DNA of 64,000 nt, from assembly GCA_027488735.1 (NCBI GenBank), contig JAIYBB010000005.1, positions 333,155-397,154 of the forward strand, read 5' to 3'. The position numbers and the translations under genes were made by a program. The number at the start of each line of letters is the position of its first letter. Positions within the stretch are counted from its first letter, which is position 1. The stretch is from Comamonadaceae bacterium (lineage in GTDB: Bacteria; Pseudomonadota; Gammaproteobacteria; Burkholderiales; Burkholderiaceae_C). Under the pieces are notes generated by a model. It was not told the DNA's origin. It worked only from the letters and a program-made list of their open reading frames with translations, and ran no database searches. Below are positions 35,853 through 45,577 of the stretch, one piece after another.

Positions 35853-36658
35853 GACACTGATTGTTGACGCAGCTTCGCGAATCGGGATAGGGCTCCGGCG
35901 ATGCCCACCGTGGCGATCAGGTCAAATGCCAAACGTTCTGCCGGGGTGTGGGTGGTCGCCATAAACAGGTAAGTCACCAAAGCTATCTCTGCCAGTAACA
36001 ACCCGATTTGTGCCCATCGTGTTCGCAAGCGAGGCTCCCATGCATGGCGTGACTCCCACTCTTGCGCGAGTGCTACCACCATCCATCCCACGCCGGCACC
36101 AGCAATCAAGTCGGATGGCCAATGAGCACCCACCATGACACGCGACAACACCACCAAGGCGGCGAATAACGCCATCACCAAGCCCAGCCATTTGAATTTC
36201 TTGCCAGAAGGAAGAAACAAGCAAAGCAATGTGACCGCTGCCACCACAGTCATGCTGTGTCCGGACGGCAGTGAGTTTGCGGCGGCGGCAGGTACGCCAA
36301 TCGTATGAATCACTCCGGGCTCGAGCACGCCCAAAGGTCTGGGGTGTGAGAACCATGACTTCAACAAAGGCGACAACAGCGAGCCAATCAAAAAGCATTT
36401 CAAGGAAAGCGCTGTGCCGTGGCGGGTAAAGCGCGTGAAAACCAGCAGCAGCAGCAGGGCAGCTCCACCTTCGCCAAATTGGGTAAGAAAAGACCAGAAC
36501 GGGTCAATGCCTGCAACCGCATGGTTTAAAAAAAGCATCCATTCTTGGTTGACCGGCAGAGCTGACAGGAACACGCCAGCCAGAAAAAAAGAGCAGGAAA
36601 GAATCAAAAGCCGCAGGCTCATAGGGCGCAGGTGCGTTTCGTTGTTAAGCGGCATCAT
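35849..36658 (-). CDS. PAP2-family membrane phosphatase 2
   Basis: A 269-residue membrane protein with motifs LKSWFSHPRP, NSLPSGHSMT and SRVMVGAHWPSD, the full PAP2 catalytic set. The gene overlaps PAP2 phosphatase 1 by four bases. Two different PAP2 enzymes in one operon suggests successive or alternative dephosphorylation of lipid A, undecaprenyl diphosphate or phosphatidylglycerol phosphate. The exact substrate cannot be read from sequence. Confidence 0.85.
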   Translation of the reverse strand: MMPLNNETHLRPMSLRLLILSCSFFLAGVFLSALPVNQEWMLFLNHAVAGIDPFWSFLTQFGEGGAALLLLLVFTRFTRHGTALSLKCFLIGSLLSPLLKSWFSHPRPLGVLEPGVIHTIGVPAAAANSLPSGHSMTVVAAVTLLCLFLPSGKKFKWLGLVMALFAALVVLSRVMVGAHWPSDLIAGAGVGWMVVALAQEWESRHAWEPRLRTRWAQIGLLLAEIALVTYLFMATTHTPAERLAFDLIATVGIAGALSRFAKLRQQSVS

Positions 36659-36735
36659 TGATTGGATTGTAAGCAGGCTGCTGATGACCCTGAACCTATT
36701 GGGTATAGTGCACTGCTACTCGGAAAGTCATGGTC

Positions 36736-37155
36736 ATGCCAACTACCAAGAAAAAAATCATTCAGCACCTTCAGTCTGAAGTATTTTGCAAACTCGGTAT
36801 CTCACCCATACACGGCATTGGTGTGTTTGCGATCCGCCCCATACCTAAAGGCATCAATCCCCTGAAAAGTTACATACGCACGCATGAGATTGATGTGCCA
36901 AAAAAGGATTTAAAGGATTTACCCAAGGGCGTCAAAAGCCAAATAGACATGTTTTGTTATTACAACCGAAAGACGGTGAGTATTCCCGTCAATGGGTTGA
37001 ACTCATTTGACCTGGCGGTCTACCTTAACCACTCCAAGCAACCCAATTTGCGGTTTAAAAAAGTTGGCGTGTTAGAAAGTGTGAAAGCGATCAAGCAAGG
37101 CGAAGAACTGTTTATCGATTACGACATCAGCTTTGGCGAGAAGCACTATTTTTGA
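36736..37155 (+). CDS. SET-domain protein, putative protein methyltransferase
   Basis: A 139-residue minimal SET domain. Visible motifs are GIGVFAIRPIPKG near residue 30, VYLNHSKQPNL (the NHS-x-x-PN motif) and GEELFIDYD with the catalytic-type Tyr. SET enzymes methylate lysines using S-adenosylmethionine. ATG 36736 has GGAAAG eight bases upstream; ATG 36730 is too close to it. It converges with the ATE-like gene, whose stop is one base away. Confidence 0.8.
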   Translation: MPTTKKKIIQHLQSEVFCKLGISPIHGIGVFAIRPIPKGINPLKSYIRTHEIDVPKKDLKDLPKGVKSQIDMFCYYNRKTVSIPVNGLNSFDLAVYLNHSKQPNLRFKKVGVLESVKAIKQGEELFIDYDISFGEKHYF

Positions 37156-38067
37156 TCAACCCTCCATGGCCAGTTCGCTGTGCTGGTTCACAAGCTGAGG
37201 CAGGACGGTGGGGTGACGGTAAATTTGATTCAACTCGTGAAGTTTGAAGTCTGTGATCAACGGTGATGTGGGGTCAGTCGCCAAAGGATGATTCGGATCT
37301 ATCAAAGCCAGTCCATAAATAGGCTCGTAATCTGTCACGAACAATGCTTTGTAACCGTAATCATCCACAGGCCCTAGGTTGTAATAGCGCAGTCCGTTTT
37401 TAGCAGCCCAGCGGCAGGCTTGCAAACATGCATAGATACCCGGTGAGCGGTTTTTGTAATCACGGTTCCATTGACAAAAGCTGCCGTACAACTGGTTGTA
37501 TTTAGGCAAAAGAATAGACACATCGGTCAGAACAAGTTCGCCCTCTGGACTGTGCACACGAAGTATCAATACATCCAAATTGCGAACATAGTCGACAAAG
37601 CCTTCAACTTCACGGTCGTCGATATAGTAATTGGCGAAATGCTCACCGCCCATTTCAAACATGTCTTCAACAGTCAATTGAGAGCCGAGAACCACTTCTT
37701 CGGTGAATAAAAAGTGTTTGTATTGCTTGTCGTATTCTCGGAATTTTCGCTCGCGGCGCGGTTCTTTCCAAAACGTCTCATCCATGGTGTTGACCAAACC
37801 GTATTTGTCATTGATGGGCACACCAAAGGGACTGTCGGGCGGCAGGGCATAGACCACAAAAGGCCGGGGCGCAGACTCCAGCATTTCTACAGTAACGTTG
37901 ATATAGGGACAGAGCGCGTCCCATCGTGTGGTGTAGTAAAGAACGTCGTTGTGATCGCTTTCAACCAATAAATTGTCTTGTGTCCAACTCTGGTAACCAA
38001 CTTCGTGCACTGTAGGTGTAGCAGCAACTGAATTCGCCGGTTTGAATTGGTAGAGCGCGCCATTCAT
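37156..38067 (-). CDS. GNAT-fold protein similar to arginyl/leucyl-tRNA-protein transferases
   Basis: A 303-residue protein. The start at 38067 has AAGGG seven bases upstream. The C-terminal half, especially NRSPGIYACLQACRWAAKNG followed by LRYYNLGPVDDYGYKALF, resembles the conserved C-terminal domain of ATE/Bpt transferases, which add an amino acid from tRNA to a protein N-terminus. The N-terminal Cys cluster of true ATE is absent from this chain. It begins 10 bases after the stop of a Cys-cluster (YkgJ) gene on the same strand. Function unknown. Confidence 0.65.
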   Translation of the reverse strand: MNGALYQFKPANSVAATPTVHEVGYQSWTQDNLLVESDHNDVLYYTTRWDALCPYINVTVEMLESAPRPFVVYALPPDSPFGVPINDKYGLVNTMDETFWKEPRRERKFREYDKQYKHFLFTEEVVLGSQLTVEDMFEMGGEHFANYYIDDREVEGFVDYVRNLDVLILRVHSPEGELVLTDVSILLPKYNQLYGSFCQWNRDYKNRSPGIYACLQACRWAAKNGLRYYNLGPVDDYGYKALFVTDYEPIYGLALIDPNHPLATDPTSPLITDFKLHELNQIYRHPTVLPQLVNQHSELAMEG

Positions 38068-38077
38068 CGTATTGCCC

Positions 38078-38536
38078 TTAAATGTTTGAATTCTTCTTGT
38101 TTTGTTTGGGTCTGAAATGTGCAGCAGTGATGCGCTTGAGATCAAAATACTCGACATCCACTTGGTGGTTCAGTTGCAAAAACGCAGGATCTGTTTTTTC
38201 CAACCGAGCAATGTCTTGTTTCACTTTATGCAGGTGCGCGCTTGCATCACTTTTAATGTTTGACAAACCGAGCAGATAGTCATCCATCAGGGGACAGTCG
38301 GTGTCAAAGTAAAAACTTTTGTTGTTCGGGTTGTAACTGAGTGGGTAAAGATTACAGCCAAACGGTTTGCTTTTACCCATAGTGCAACCGCTTGGACCCA
38401 AATGTTCGCATTCGTTTTCTATACAAACCGAGCCGAGTTTTTTTTGTTCGGTGGCGGTCAATGTGATTTCAAGAGGAGGATAGCCAGCCTCCACATTGCA
38501 ACACCGCTGACACTGCGCACAGTGGTCAAACAGCAC
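38078..38536 (-). CDS. YkgJ-family cysteine cluster protein
   Basis: A 152-residue protein with CAQCQRCC at the N-terminus, then CIENECEHLGPSGC, GCNLYPLS and CPLMDD. This is the YkgJ/UPF0153 Cys pattern that binds Zn or an Fe-S cluster. A GTG at 38536 with AGGG seven bases upstream is preferred; a TTG at 38542 is too close to that site. It is upstream of the ATE-like gene and likely cotranscribed, so it may supply the metal-binding part missing from it (inference). Confidence 0.75.
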   Translation of the reverse strand: MLFDHCAQCQRCCNVEAGYPPLEITLTATEQKKLGSVCIENECEHLGPSGCTMGKSKPFGCNLYPLSYNPNNKSFYFDTDCPLMDDYLLGLSNIKSDASAHLHKVKQDIARLEKTDPAFLQLNHQVDVEYFDLKRITAAHFRPKQNKKNSNI

Positions 38537-38755
38537 GCACAAGCCCTAAACCGGATAAGGTATTTCGACAGAACATCACTTCCTTAAATCCTTGGTGTGT
38601 CATCAAGTGCGAAAAAATATTTTGGGAATTATTAACGTTTTTGAGATACGCAGTCAAGAAATGATTTACTTCGCAATTTGACATTTGACTGTTTTTGCAA
38701 GTCAAAGACACACTGCTTTTGATCAGCTGATGGTGTGTTGGCTTTTATGGCGAAA

Positions 38756-39916
38756 TTAAGGTGCTGCTTGAACTGTACGCACTTGAACCAAGTCGCCTTG
38801 GGTCACTCCATCTGGCGGATTTTCAATCACTCTGTCACTGGCTTCAACCCCTGACAACAACTCCAGTCGATTGCCATGGTCACGCGCAATCACCACGGGC
38901 TTCATCACCACCCGGTTTTCAGTGTTCACCGTGGCGATCAGCAATCCATTTTTCGTGTAGACCAAAGCGCTTGGTGGGACGCTGAGCATATTGGCTTGGG
39001 GTGGGATGGAGAAGCTGACACTTGCATAACCACCGGGCAGCAATTCGCCGCGTTTGTTTTCAGCGGAGAGTTGCACCAACATACTGCCTGAACTGCTGCT
39101 GATGGCTTGTGACATGGACTGAACTGTTGCTGTAAACACTTGACCCGGCTGCTCAGGCACAGTGAATTTTGCGGTGGTACCTTTTTGAATATGGGAGACT
39201 TGGTTTTGCGGCAGATTCACATACAAACGCAAACGCTTTACGTCAGACACCACAAATAATTCTGTGCCGGGCGCTCCGCCAACATTGATCAATTGACCAA
39301 TATCAGTATTGCGAACAGTCACCACACCGTCAAAGGGAGCCACGATACGGCTGAAATTTTTCAATGCTTGCAAACGGTTGACGTTGGCCTGGGAGGCATT
39401 GACAATAGCGAGCTTGGCGTTCAGATCAGCCAGCTTTTCCTCGACGGCTTGAGGAGACACAAAGTTGGTGGCCTGCAATGACTGCCAACGCTTGGCGGTG
39501 TTTTCCGACAAAGCGGCATTGGCTTGGGTACTGGCCAACTCGGCTTTGGCTTGGAGAATTTGCTGGTCTAAGTCTGGTGTGTCGATTTCAGCCAGCACTT
39601 GACCTGCTTTGACGGACATGCCAATGTCGGCTTTCCAAGTCTTTAAGTAGCCGCTGATGCGCGAATACAAAGGGGCCTTCGCATAGGCCTCTATACGGCC
39701 GGGCAGGCTCAGTGTAGACGCGTCACTGTTGCTGGTGGGCGTCATCACATTGACCGTCAACGTGGACTGTTTATCTGCCAGTACTTTCAATTGGGCCGCA
39801 TCTTTGGCGCGGACTTGCAATCCGTTGAACACCACCACTGCAGCAAGCACGCTTGCCGCAATCAATGCCGTCCACAACCAACCACGTGAAACAAACGATC
39901 CTGACTGCTTAAACAT
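38756..39916 (-). CDS. RND efflux periplasmic adaptor (HlyD/AcrA type)
   Basis: A 386-residue membrane-fusion protein. One N-terminal membrane helix (LWTALIAASVLAAVVVF) is followed by a lipoyl-like domain (VKAGQVLAEIDTPDLDQQI), a helical hairpin around 120-190, and beta-barrel domains (IVAPFDGVVTVRNTDIGQLI). The start at 39916 has GGAG six bases upstream and lies inside the end of the pump gene. It joins the inner-membrane pump to an outer-membrane channel; no TolC-like gene is seen next to it. Confidence 0.9.
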   Translation of the reverse strand: MFKQSGSFVSRGWLWTALIAASVLAAVVVFNGLQVRAKDAAQLKVLADKQSTLTVNVMTPTSNSDASTLSLPGRIEAYAKAPLYSRISGYLKTWKADIGMSVKAGQVLAEIDTPDLDQQILQAKAELASTQANAALSENTAKRWQSLQATNFVSPQAVEEKLADLNAKLAIVNASQANVNRLQALKNFSRIVAPFDGVVTVRNTDIGQLINVGGAPGTELFVVSDVKRLRLYVNLPQNQVSHIQKGTTAKFTVPEQPGQVFTATVQSMSQAISSSSGSMLVQLSAENKRGELLPGGYASVSFSIPPQANMLSVPPSALVYTKNGLLIATVNTENRVVMKPVVIARDHGNRLELLSGVEASDRVIENPPDGVTQGDLVQVRTVQAAP

Positions 39917-42900
39917 GACTGACTCCAGAGGAAAACGAGGGACTGGCGCTGGCGCCATGACGGTTATGCACCATGCTGAATAAGAGCGGGACAAATACCA
40001 AAGTGGCCACTGTGGCCAGCATCAGGCCGCCAATCACGGCTCGGCCCAGCGGTGCATTTTGCTCGCCGCCTTCACCCAGACCCAGGGCCATGGGCACCAT
40101 GCCGATCATCATGGCTAACGCGGTCATCAGCACTGGCCTGAAACGCACAAAGCCGGCATCCAACGCAGCAGCGATGGGATCGCCCAATTGCTCAAGACGC
40201 TCACGCGCAAAACTGATCACCAAGACGCTGTTGGCAGTGGCCACACCCATGCACATGATCGCCCCAGTGAGCGCTGGAACGGACAAACTCGTGCGCGTTG
40301 CAAATAGCATCCAAACGATGCCAGCAAGGGCAGCAGGCAGGGCGCTGACAATGACAAACGGATCGCGCCAAGATTGAAAATTCACCACGATCAGGAAATA
40401 GATCAACACCACAGCGCCCAACAATCCCCAGAGTAATCCGGAGAAAGCTTTTTCCATGGTGCGTACCTGACCCAGCATTACCACTTTGCTGCCCTTGGGT
40501 ACATCGGCTTGTGTCGCCGCAATCACGCGTTTGACTTCACGGGCCACTGAGCCCAAGTCGGAGTCTTGGGTGGTGGCATTGATTTGCACCAGAGGCTGAA
40601 TATCGTATTGACTGACAACAGCATTGCGCGTGGTGCGGTTGATGGTTGCCAAAGCACCCAGCACCGGTTGATTGGTGTTGGCGCTGTTGCCGACCGGCAA
40701 ATTGGACAAAGCATTCAGCGAGTCCATGTTGTATTGCGGGGTTTGCATCACCACGCCATAAGAAATTCCATTGGCGGGATTGAGCCAAAAGGTGGGTGCC
40801 ACTTGGCTGCTGCCAGCAAGATTCACCACCATGTTGTTGGTGACATCTCTGGGTGTCACGCCCAAGTTTTGTGCCTGCGTCCTGTCGATATTGACCTCAA
40901 ACACAGGACTTTTGGCAGATTGCTGAATGCGCGCATCGGCCAAGCCGGGAATACGGCGAATTTCCTTGAGCAATTGATTGGCGTAATCAAAATTTGCGCT
41001 GAGGTTAGCGCCGCGAATTTGAATTTCAATCGGAGCAGGCGCGCCAAAGTTCAAAATTTGGCTCACGATGTCCGCAGGAGGAAAGGAGAACACTGTGTCT
41101 GGAAACGCATCGGGCAAGGTTTTTCTCAACTCACGCACATAGTCGGCCGTGGGCTGGTGTCCTTTGCGCAAAGCAATTTGAATGTCGCCATCCATGCTGC
41201 CAATCACACCGGTGTTGTTGTAAATCAAATTGATCCAGCTTGGTGGCAAACCGATGTTGTCCACCAATGTTTCTATTTCTTGATCAGGGATCACTTGGCG
41301 GATGGCATCTTCAATCTTTGCAAATCGCGCTGCTGTTTCTTCGACCCGGGTACCCACAGGCACACGGGCATGAATCAAAATTTGGCCACCGTCCACATCT
41401 GGGAAAAAATTGGTGCCCAAATGAGGTACCAAAGCAAAAGTAGCCATGACAAAGCCCATGAACCCGATCACGACGGGCCAGCGATGGGCCAGCGACAGTT
41501 CCAACAGGCCTTTGTATCCGGCACGGAATTTTTCAAAACCCATTTCAAAGCTGCGCTGAAAACGCATGATCGGGTTGCGCGTCGGTGGCAGGCTGTTGCT
41601 GTTGCCATGCATATCCGTGTGGGGTGCATGGGGTTTGAGAAGGTACTTGGCCATGGTGGGAACCAAGGTTCTTGACAGAATGAAGGAAAAAGCCATGGCC
41701 AGCATCACTGACAAGGCCATGGGTACAAACAAGAACCGCGATACACCTTCCAAAAAAAACATCGGCACAAACACAATACAAATACACAGCAACGAGATAA
41801 ATGCAGGTGCCACGATTTGTTCGGCACCGTCAAGAATGGCTGTCTCCACATCCTTGCCTTTTTCAAGGTGCCAGTTGATGTTTTCAATGGTGACCGTGGC
41901 GTCATCCACCAAAATACCCACGGCCAAAGCCAAACCGCCCAAGGTCATGATGTTGAGCGTTTCGCCCAAGGCATACAGACCAAGCAAAGCGCCCATGATG
42001 GACAACGGAATAGATACAGCGATGATGATGGTCGAGCGCCAACTGCCTAAAAACAAAAATATCATCAAGCTGGTCAGTGCTGCTGCAATCATGCCTTCCA
42101 TGGCCACAGCGTTGATTGCCGAGCGTACAAACATGGATTGGTCGTTGATTGGCATGACAGTCAGAGCTTCAGGCAAAGACGGTTTGATCGCTTCGAGTTT
42201 TTCAAGCACGCCATCAACGATGGCCAGTGTGGAGGTGGTGCCATTTTTCAGCACAGACATCAACACAGAGCGGTTGCCGTTGACATGGACGATGTTGGTT
42301 TGCGGTGCGTTACCGTCGTGAACATGGGCAACATCGCGGATGTAGACCATCGCACCGTTGACGCTTTTGATAGGCAAGTCGCCCAAGTCTTTGATGGTGG
42401 CGGCAGCATTGTTCAAGCTGATGGTGTATTCCAGGCTGTCGATTTTTTGTGTGCCTACCGGTGTGATGATGTTTTGCGAGGCCAGTGCAGCGGCCACATC
42501 TTGCGCGCCCAATCCGCGCGCTTGCAGTTCGGGCAGGTTCAAATCAATTTGTACTTGGCGGGATTTACCGCCGTATGGAAACGGAATGGCGGCCCCCGGC
42601 ACAGTGACCAAAGGTGTGCGCACTTGCGTTAACCCAATGTCTGCCAAGTTTTGCTCTGAGAGGCCTTGTCCTGCAAGTGCGAGTTGCAAAATCGGCACGG
42701 TCGATGCGTTGTAGTTCACGATCAACGGCGGCAACGTGCCGGGCGGCATTTGACGGATCAGCACCTGGGAAATAGCTGTCACTTGCGCGTTGGCAATGGC
42801 AATGTTGACGCCCGGATGGAAAAATATTTTCACAATGCCTACGCCGGCGTAAGAGTTGGCTTCAATATGCTCGATGTCATTGACGGTCGTGGTCAGCACA

Positions 42901-43112
42901 CGTTGGTACAAGGTACTGATGCGCCCCGCCATTTGATCGGGAGGCAAGCCCGTATAGGCCCAGGCCACTGCGATCACTGGGATGCGTATTTCAGGAAAAA
43001 TATCGGTGGGGGTTTTAAGCGCTGCCAGTGGCCCCAGTATCAATAAAAGCAAGGCCATCACCACAAACGTATACGGACGCTTGATCGCCAGACCAACTAC
43101 ATTCAACGCCAT
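39909..43112 (-). CDS. RND-family efflux pump (AcrB/MdtB type)
   Basis: A 1067-residue, 12-helix proton-driven pump. Typical stretches are the N-terminal membrane segment after RPYTFVVMALLLLILGPLAA, the LGQVRTMEKAF porter region, and GGLALAVGILVDDATVTIENI, which carries the two Asp of the proton relay. It has two large periplasmic domains as expected. The substrate cannot be inferred. Order is pump then adaptor, with an eight-base overlap. No regulator is adjacent on this strand; paaX beyond it is unrelated. Confidence 0.92.
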   Translation of the reverse strand: MALNVVGLAIKRPYTFVVMALLLLILGPLAALKTPTDIFPEIRIPVIAVAWAYTGLPPDQMAGRISTLYQRVLTTTVNDIEHIEANSYAGVGIVKIFFHPGVNIAIANAQVTAISQVLIRQMPPGTLPPLIVNYNASTVPILQLALAGQGLSEQNLADIGLTQVRTPLVTVPGAAIPFPYGGKSRQVQIDLNLPELQARGLGAQDVAAALASQNIITPVGTQKIDSLEYTISLNNAAATIKDLGDLPIKSVNGAMVYIRDVAHVHDGNAPQTNIVHVNGNRSVLMSVLKNGTTSTLAIVDGVLEKLEAIKPSLPEALTVMPINDQSMFVRSAINAVAMEGMIAAALTSLMIFLFLGSWRSTIIIAVSIPLSIMGALLGLYALGETLNIMTLGGLALAVGILVDDATVTIENINWHLEKGKDVETAILDGAEQIVAPAFISLLCICIVFVPMFFLEGVSRFLFVPMALSVMLAMAFSFILSRTLVPTMAKYLLKPHAPHTDMHGNSNSLPPTRNPIMRFQRSFEMGFEKFRAGYKGLLELSLAHRWPVVIGFMGFVMATFALVPHLGTNFFPDVDGGQILIHARVPVGTRVEETAARFAKIEDAIRQVIPDQEIETLVDNIGLPPSWINLIYNNTGVIGSMDGDIQIALRKGHQPTADYVRELRKTLPDAFPDTVFSFPPADIVSQILNFGAPAPIEIQIRGANLSANFDYANQLLKEIRRIPGLADARIQQSAKSPVFEVNIDRTQAQNLGVTPRDVTNNMVVNLAGSSQVAPTFWLNPANGISYGVVMQTPQYNMDSLNALSNLPVGNSANTNQPVLGALATINRTTRNAVVSQYDIQPLVQINATTQDSDLGSVAREVKRVIAATQADVPKGSKVVMLGQVRTMEKAFSGLLWGLLGAVVLIYFLIVVNFQSWRDPFVIVSALPAALAGIVWMLFATRTSLSVPALTGAIMCMGVATANSVLVISFARERLEQLGDPIAAALDAGFVRFRPVLMTALAMMIGMVPMALGLGEGGEQNAPLGRAVIGGLMLATVATLVFVPLLFSMVHNRHGASASPSFSSGVSHV

Positions 43113-43183
43113 GTGTAACTTTCTCTAATGACAACCGACGGTTAGGGCACCCGGTCAGCGAAAGGGTTTTATAGCGAGGATTA

Positions 43184-44122
43184 TCAACATTTTTGAAACC
43201 TCTGCCGCAATAACTTCAGACTTTTGGTGCGACTGCCATCTGCCAATTGCATTTCATCGTCCAGGAATTTTTCGGATGGCACACGTAAGCATTCGTACAA
43301 CGCTTGGCATGTCTCACGAGCGGTTTCCCCCGGCCATTTGGCGGGCAGCAAATCTGCAGGCAGAAGTGGGTCACGCAAGAGCAAGCGTCTGTAGTCGTGG
43401 ATCAGTAGCAAACGCAGCAAAAAAGAATTTTCTTTTTGATGGGACTCCTCAGAAAAATGAGGATTTCGCCATTCATGAAGCAAGGGGAGGTAAGTTTTCA
43501 CAAACGCTTGATAGTGGATGGCGAGTTCGTCCAAGCCCCAAGTTTGTGCAACCACTTCACTGTCGCTCAGGCGACCTGGCAGCGGTAAACCTGTGGCCTT
43601 GAGCGGCCACAAACTCTGCTGCAAATGCCCAAGTCCTTCGCGTTGCAACCATACAAAGGCCTGATGCAAATCCGCGCCGGGGTGCACAAAAGCGTGGTTT
43701 TGCCATAAACCAAATCCTTGCCAGCGCAACGCCTTTTTAAGCAGTTCTTTGTCTTTCGGCTTGATTTTTGAAGAAACCATCAGCAGACGCCAGTGACCAT
43801 CCCAGTCGGGAGAGCGGCTGGCGTAAATGTGTTGGGATGCGGTGGCGATGCGGCTGGCGCCTGCGGCACTCAACGCATAGTTGGTGCGTCTGCCGTGGGT
43901 GCTTGTTTGTAACCAGTCGTCTTTGACCAAACGAAATATGGCGGTGCGGATCAAACGCTCATTGACTTGCAGCGGTGACAACAGGCGGATGAGGCAACCC
44001 AGCCAAACCGCACCACCACGCGGGTAAACCGCGTCACCAAATAAGGAAACAATAAGTGAGCCAGCTTGCACGCGTTCCTTGTGGATGAATCGCTGGATGC
44101 GCTTGTCGGTCTTGGTAGCCAT
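43184..44122 (-). CDS. paaX: Phenylacetic acid degradation repressor PaaX
   Basis: A 312-residue repressor. The N-terminal winged helix (AGSLIVSLFGDAVYPRGG, then NERLIRTAIFRLVKDDWL) and the PaaX central and C-terminal domains (FLLRLLLIHDYRRLLLRDPLLP) are all clear. PaaX binds upstream of paa genes and is released by phenylacetyl-CoA. It is divergent from paaABCDE and a matching operator sits between them. Confidence 0.92.
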   Translation of the reverse strand: MATKTDKRIQRFIHKERVQAGSLIVSLFGDAVYPRGGAVWLGCLIRLLSPLQVNERLIRTAIFRLVKDDWLQTSTHGRRTNYALSAAGASRIATASQHIYASRSPDWDGHWRLLMVSSKIKPKDKELLKKALRWQGFGLWQNHAFVHPGADLHQAFVWLQREGLGHLQQSLWPLKATGLPLPGRLSDSEVVAQTWGLDELAIHYQAFVKTYLPLLHEWRNPHFSEESHQKENSFLLRLLLIHDYRRLLLRDPLLPADLLPAKWPGETARETCQALYECLRVPSEKFLDDEMQLADGSRTKSLKLLRQRFQKC

Positions 44123-44164
44123 GGCTTTTGGGCAATGCGAGAGCAGGGTTGTGCGTATTAAACA

Positions 44165-44203
44165 TGATACATAAATATCTGGTTTTAATTTATTTTTGTA
44201 TCA
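44165..44203. promoter_or_regulatory. PaaX operator in the paaX-paaA intergenic region
   Basis: TGATACA at 44165-44171 and TGTATCA at 44197-44203 form a perfect seven-base inverted repeat separated by 25 bases. PaaX in E. coli recognises a TGATTC/GAATCA pair with similar spacing, so this is a close variant. The spacer is AT-rich and could hold both divergent promoters. Confidence 0.8.
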
Positions 44204-44237
44204 GTTAAGATGGGGCTTCCAATTCGCAGGTGAATCT

Positions 44238-45281
44238 ATGTACACACAGTCATTCAATGTGCCCGACGGCGGAACCAGTGCAAGCCCAGTGCTTGACATC
44301 AAGCCGGTACTCTCCGCGCAAGAGCAACAATTACTGGCGCAAGCCCAAAACCGTTTTGATGCGGTGATAGATGCAGATGGGAAAATCGAAGCGAAGGACT
44401 GGATGCCAGAGGCATACCGTAAGACGCTGGTCCGCCAAATCAGCCAACATGCGCACAGCGAAATCGTGGGCATGTTGCCCGAGGGAAACTGGATCAGCCG
44501 TGCACCAAGCCTCAAGCGCAAAGCCATATTGATAGCCAAAGTGCAAGACGAAGGTGGACACGGTTTGTATTTGTACAGTGCAGCAGAAACCTTGGGAACC
44601 AGCCGTGACCAAATGCTAGACGCATTGCACACGGGGCGAGCCAAATACAGTTCTATTTTCAATTACCCCACACTCACTTGGGCCGATGTGGGCGTCATCG
44701 GATGGTTGGTTGATGGCGCGGCCATCATGAACCAAATTCCCCTGTGTCGCTGCAGTTATGGTCCGTATGCACGCGCCATGGTGCGTATTTGCAAAGAAGA
44801 GTCTTTTCACCAGCGCCAAGGCTTTGAGTCACTGATGGTCATGATGCAAGGAAATGCCGAGCAACAAGCCATGGTGCAAGACGCGGTCAACCGTTGGTGG
44901 TGGAAATGTCTTGCCATGTTTGGCCCGCCAGATGCTGACAGCACCAACAGCACCCAAGGCATGCGTTGGGGCATCAAGCGAGTCAGCAATGATGATTTAC
45001 GGCAAAAATTTGTAGACGCAACGGTTCCCCAAGCCAAGGTCTTGGGCATTACCTTGCCTGACCCAGATTTGAAATGGAATGAAGCACGTGGGCACCACGA
45101 TTACGGTGCGATCGACTGGAATGAATTTTGGGCGACCGTCAGCGGTAACGGGCCTTGTAACAAAGAACGCTTGGCCACACGTGTCAAGGCGCACAACGAT
45201 GGTCAATGGGTTCGCGACGCTGCCATGGCCTATGCCCGCAAGCAGCAACAACGCTTGCAGCAACCCCAGGAGGCTGCATGA
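44238..45281 (+). CDS. paaA: Phenylacetyl-CoA epoxidase catalytic subunit PaaA
   Basis: A 347-residue di-iron oxygenase subunit. Ligand motifs include [22 protein letters not shown] and [12 protein letters not shown], giving the Glu/His set. It epoxidises the ring of phenylacetyl-CoA. ATG 44238 has AGGTGA upstream; the longer frame starts inside the operator. The stop overlaps paaB (ATGA). Confidence 0.93.
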   Translation: MYTQSFNVPDGGTSASPVLDIKPVLSAQEQQLLAQAQNRFDAVIDADGKIEAKDWMPEAYRKTLVRQISQHAHSEIVGMLPEGNWISRAPSLKRKAILIAKVQDEGGHGLYLYSAAETLGTSRDQMLDALHTGRAKYSSIFNYPTLTWADVGVIGWLVDGAAIMNQIPLCRCSYGPYARAMVRICKEESFHQRQGFESLMVMMQGNAEQQAMVQDAVNRWWWKCLAMFGPPDADSTNSTQGMRWGIKRVSNDDLRQKFVDATVPQAKVLGITLPDPDLKWNEARGHHDYGAIDWNEFWATVSGNGPCNKERLATRVKAHNDGQWVRDAAMAYARKQQQRLQQPQEAA

Positions 45282-45577
45282 GCCAACCAGCTAGCCAAGG
45301 CGAATGGCCGTTGTGGGAAGTATTTGTACGCAGTAAGCAAGGCATTGAACACAAACACTGCGGCAGTTTGCATGCGTCTGACGCACAACAAGCCTTGCGC
45401 ATGGCGCGTGACGTTTACACGCGCCGACAAGAAGGGGTCAGCATTTGGGTCATTCCCTCGGCGGCTATCACCGCCAGCGACCCGGCGGACAAGGAGAGCT
45501 TGTTTGACCCTGCCAAAGACAAGGTGTACAGGCACCCGACTTTTTTTGTGATCCCAGATGAAGTGGGGCATATGTGA
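45278..45577 (+). CDS. paaB: Phenylacetyl-CoA epoxidase subunit PaaB
   Basis: A 99-residue subunit that begins inside the end of paaA. It contains [20 protein letters not shown] and [19 protein letters not shown], typical of PaaB, which bridges PaaAC units. Its stop overlaps the GTG of paaC. Confidence 0.92.
   Translation: MSQPASQGEWPLWEVFVRSKQGIEHKHCGSLHASDAQQALRMARDVYTRRQEGVSIWVIPSAAITASDPADKESLFDPAKDKVYRHPTFFVIPDEVGHM

Noticed and set aside
40566..41675. 369-codon plus-strand frame inside the RND pump gene
   Set aside because: The pump is certain over this span; the antisense translation has no start site or family character.
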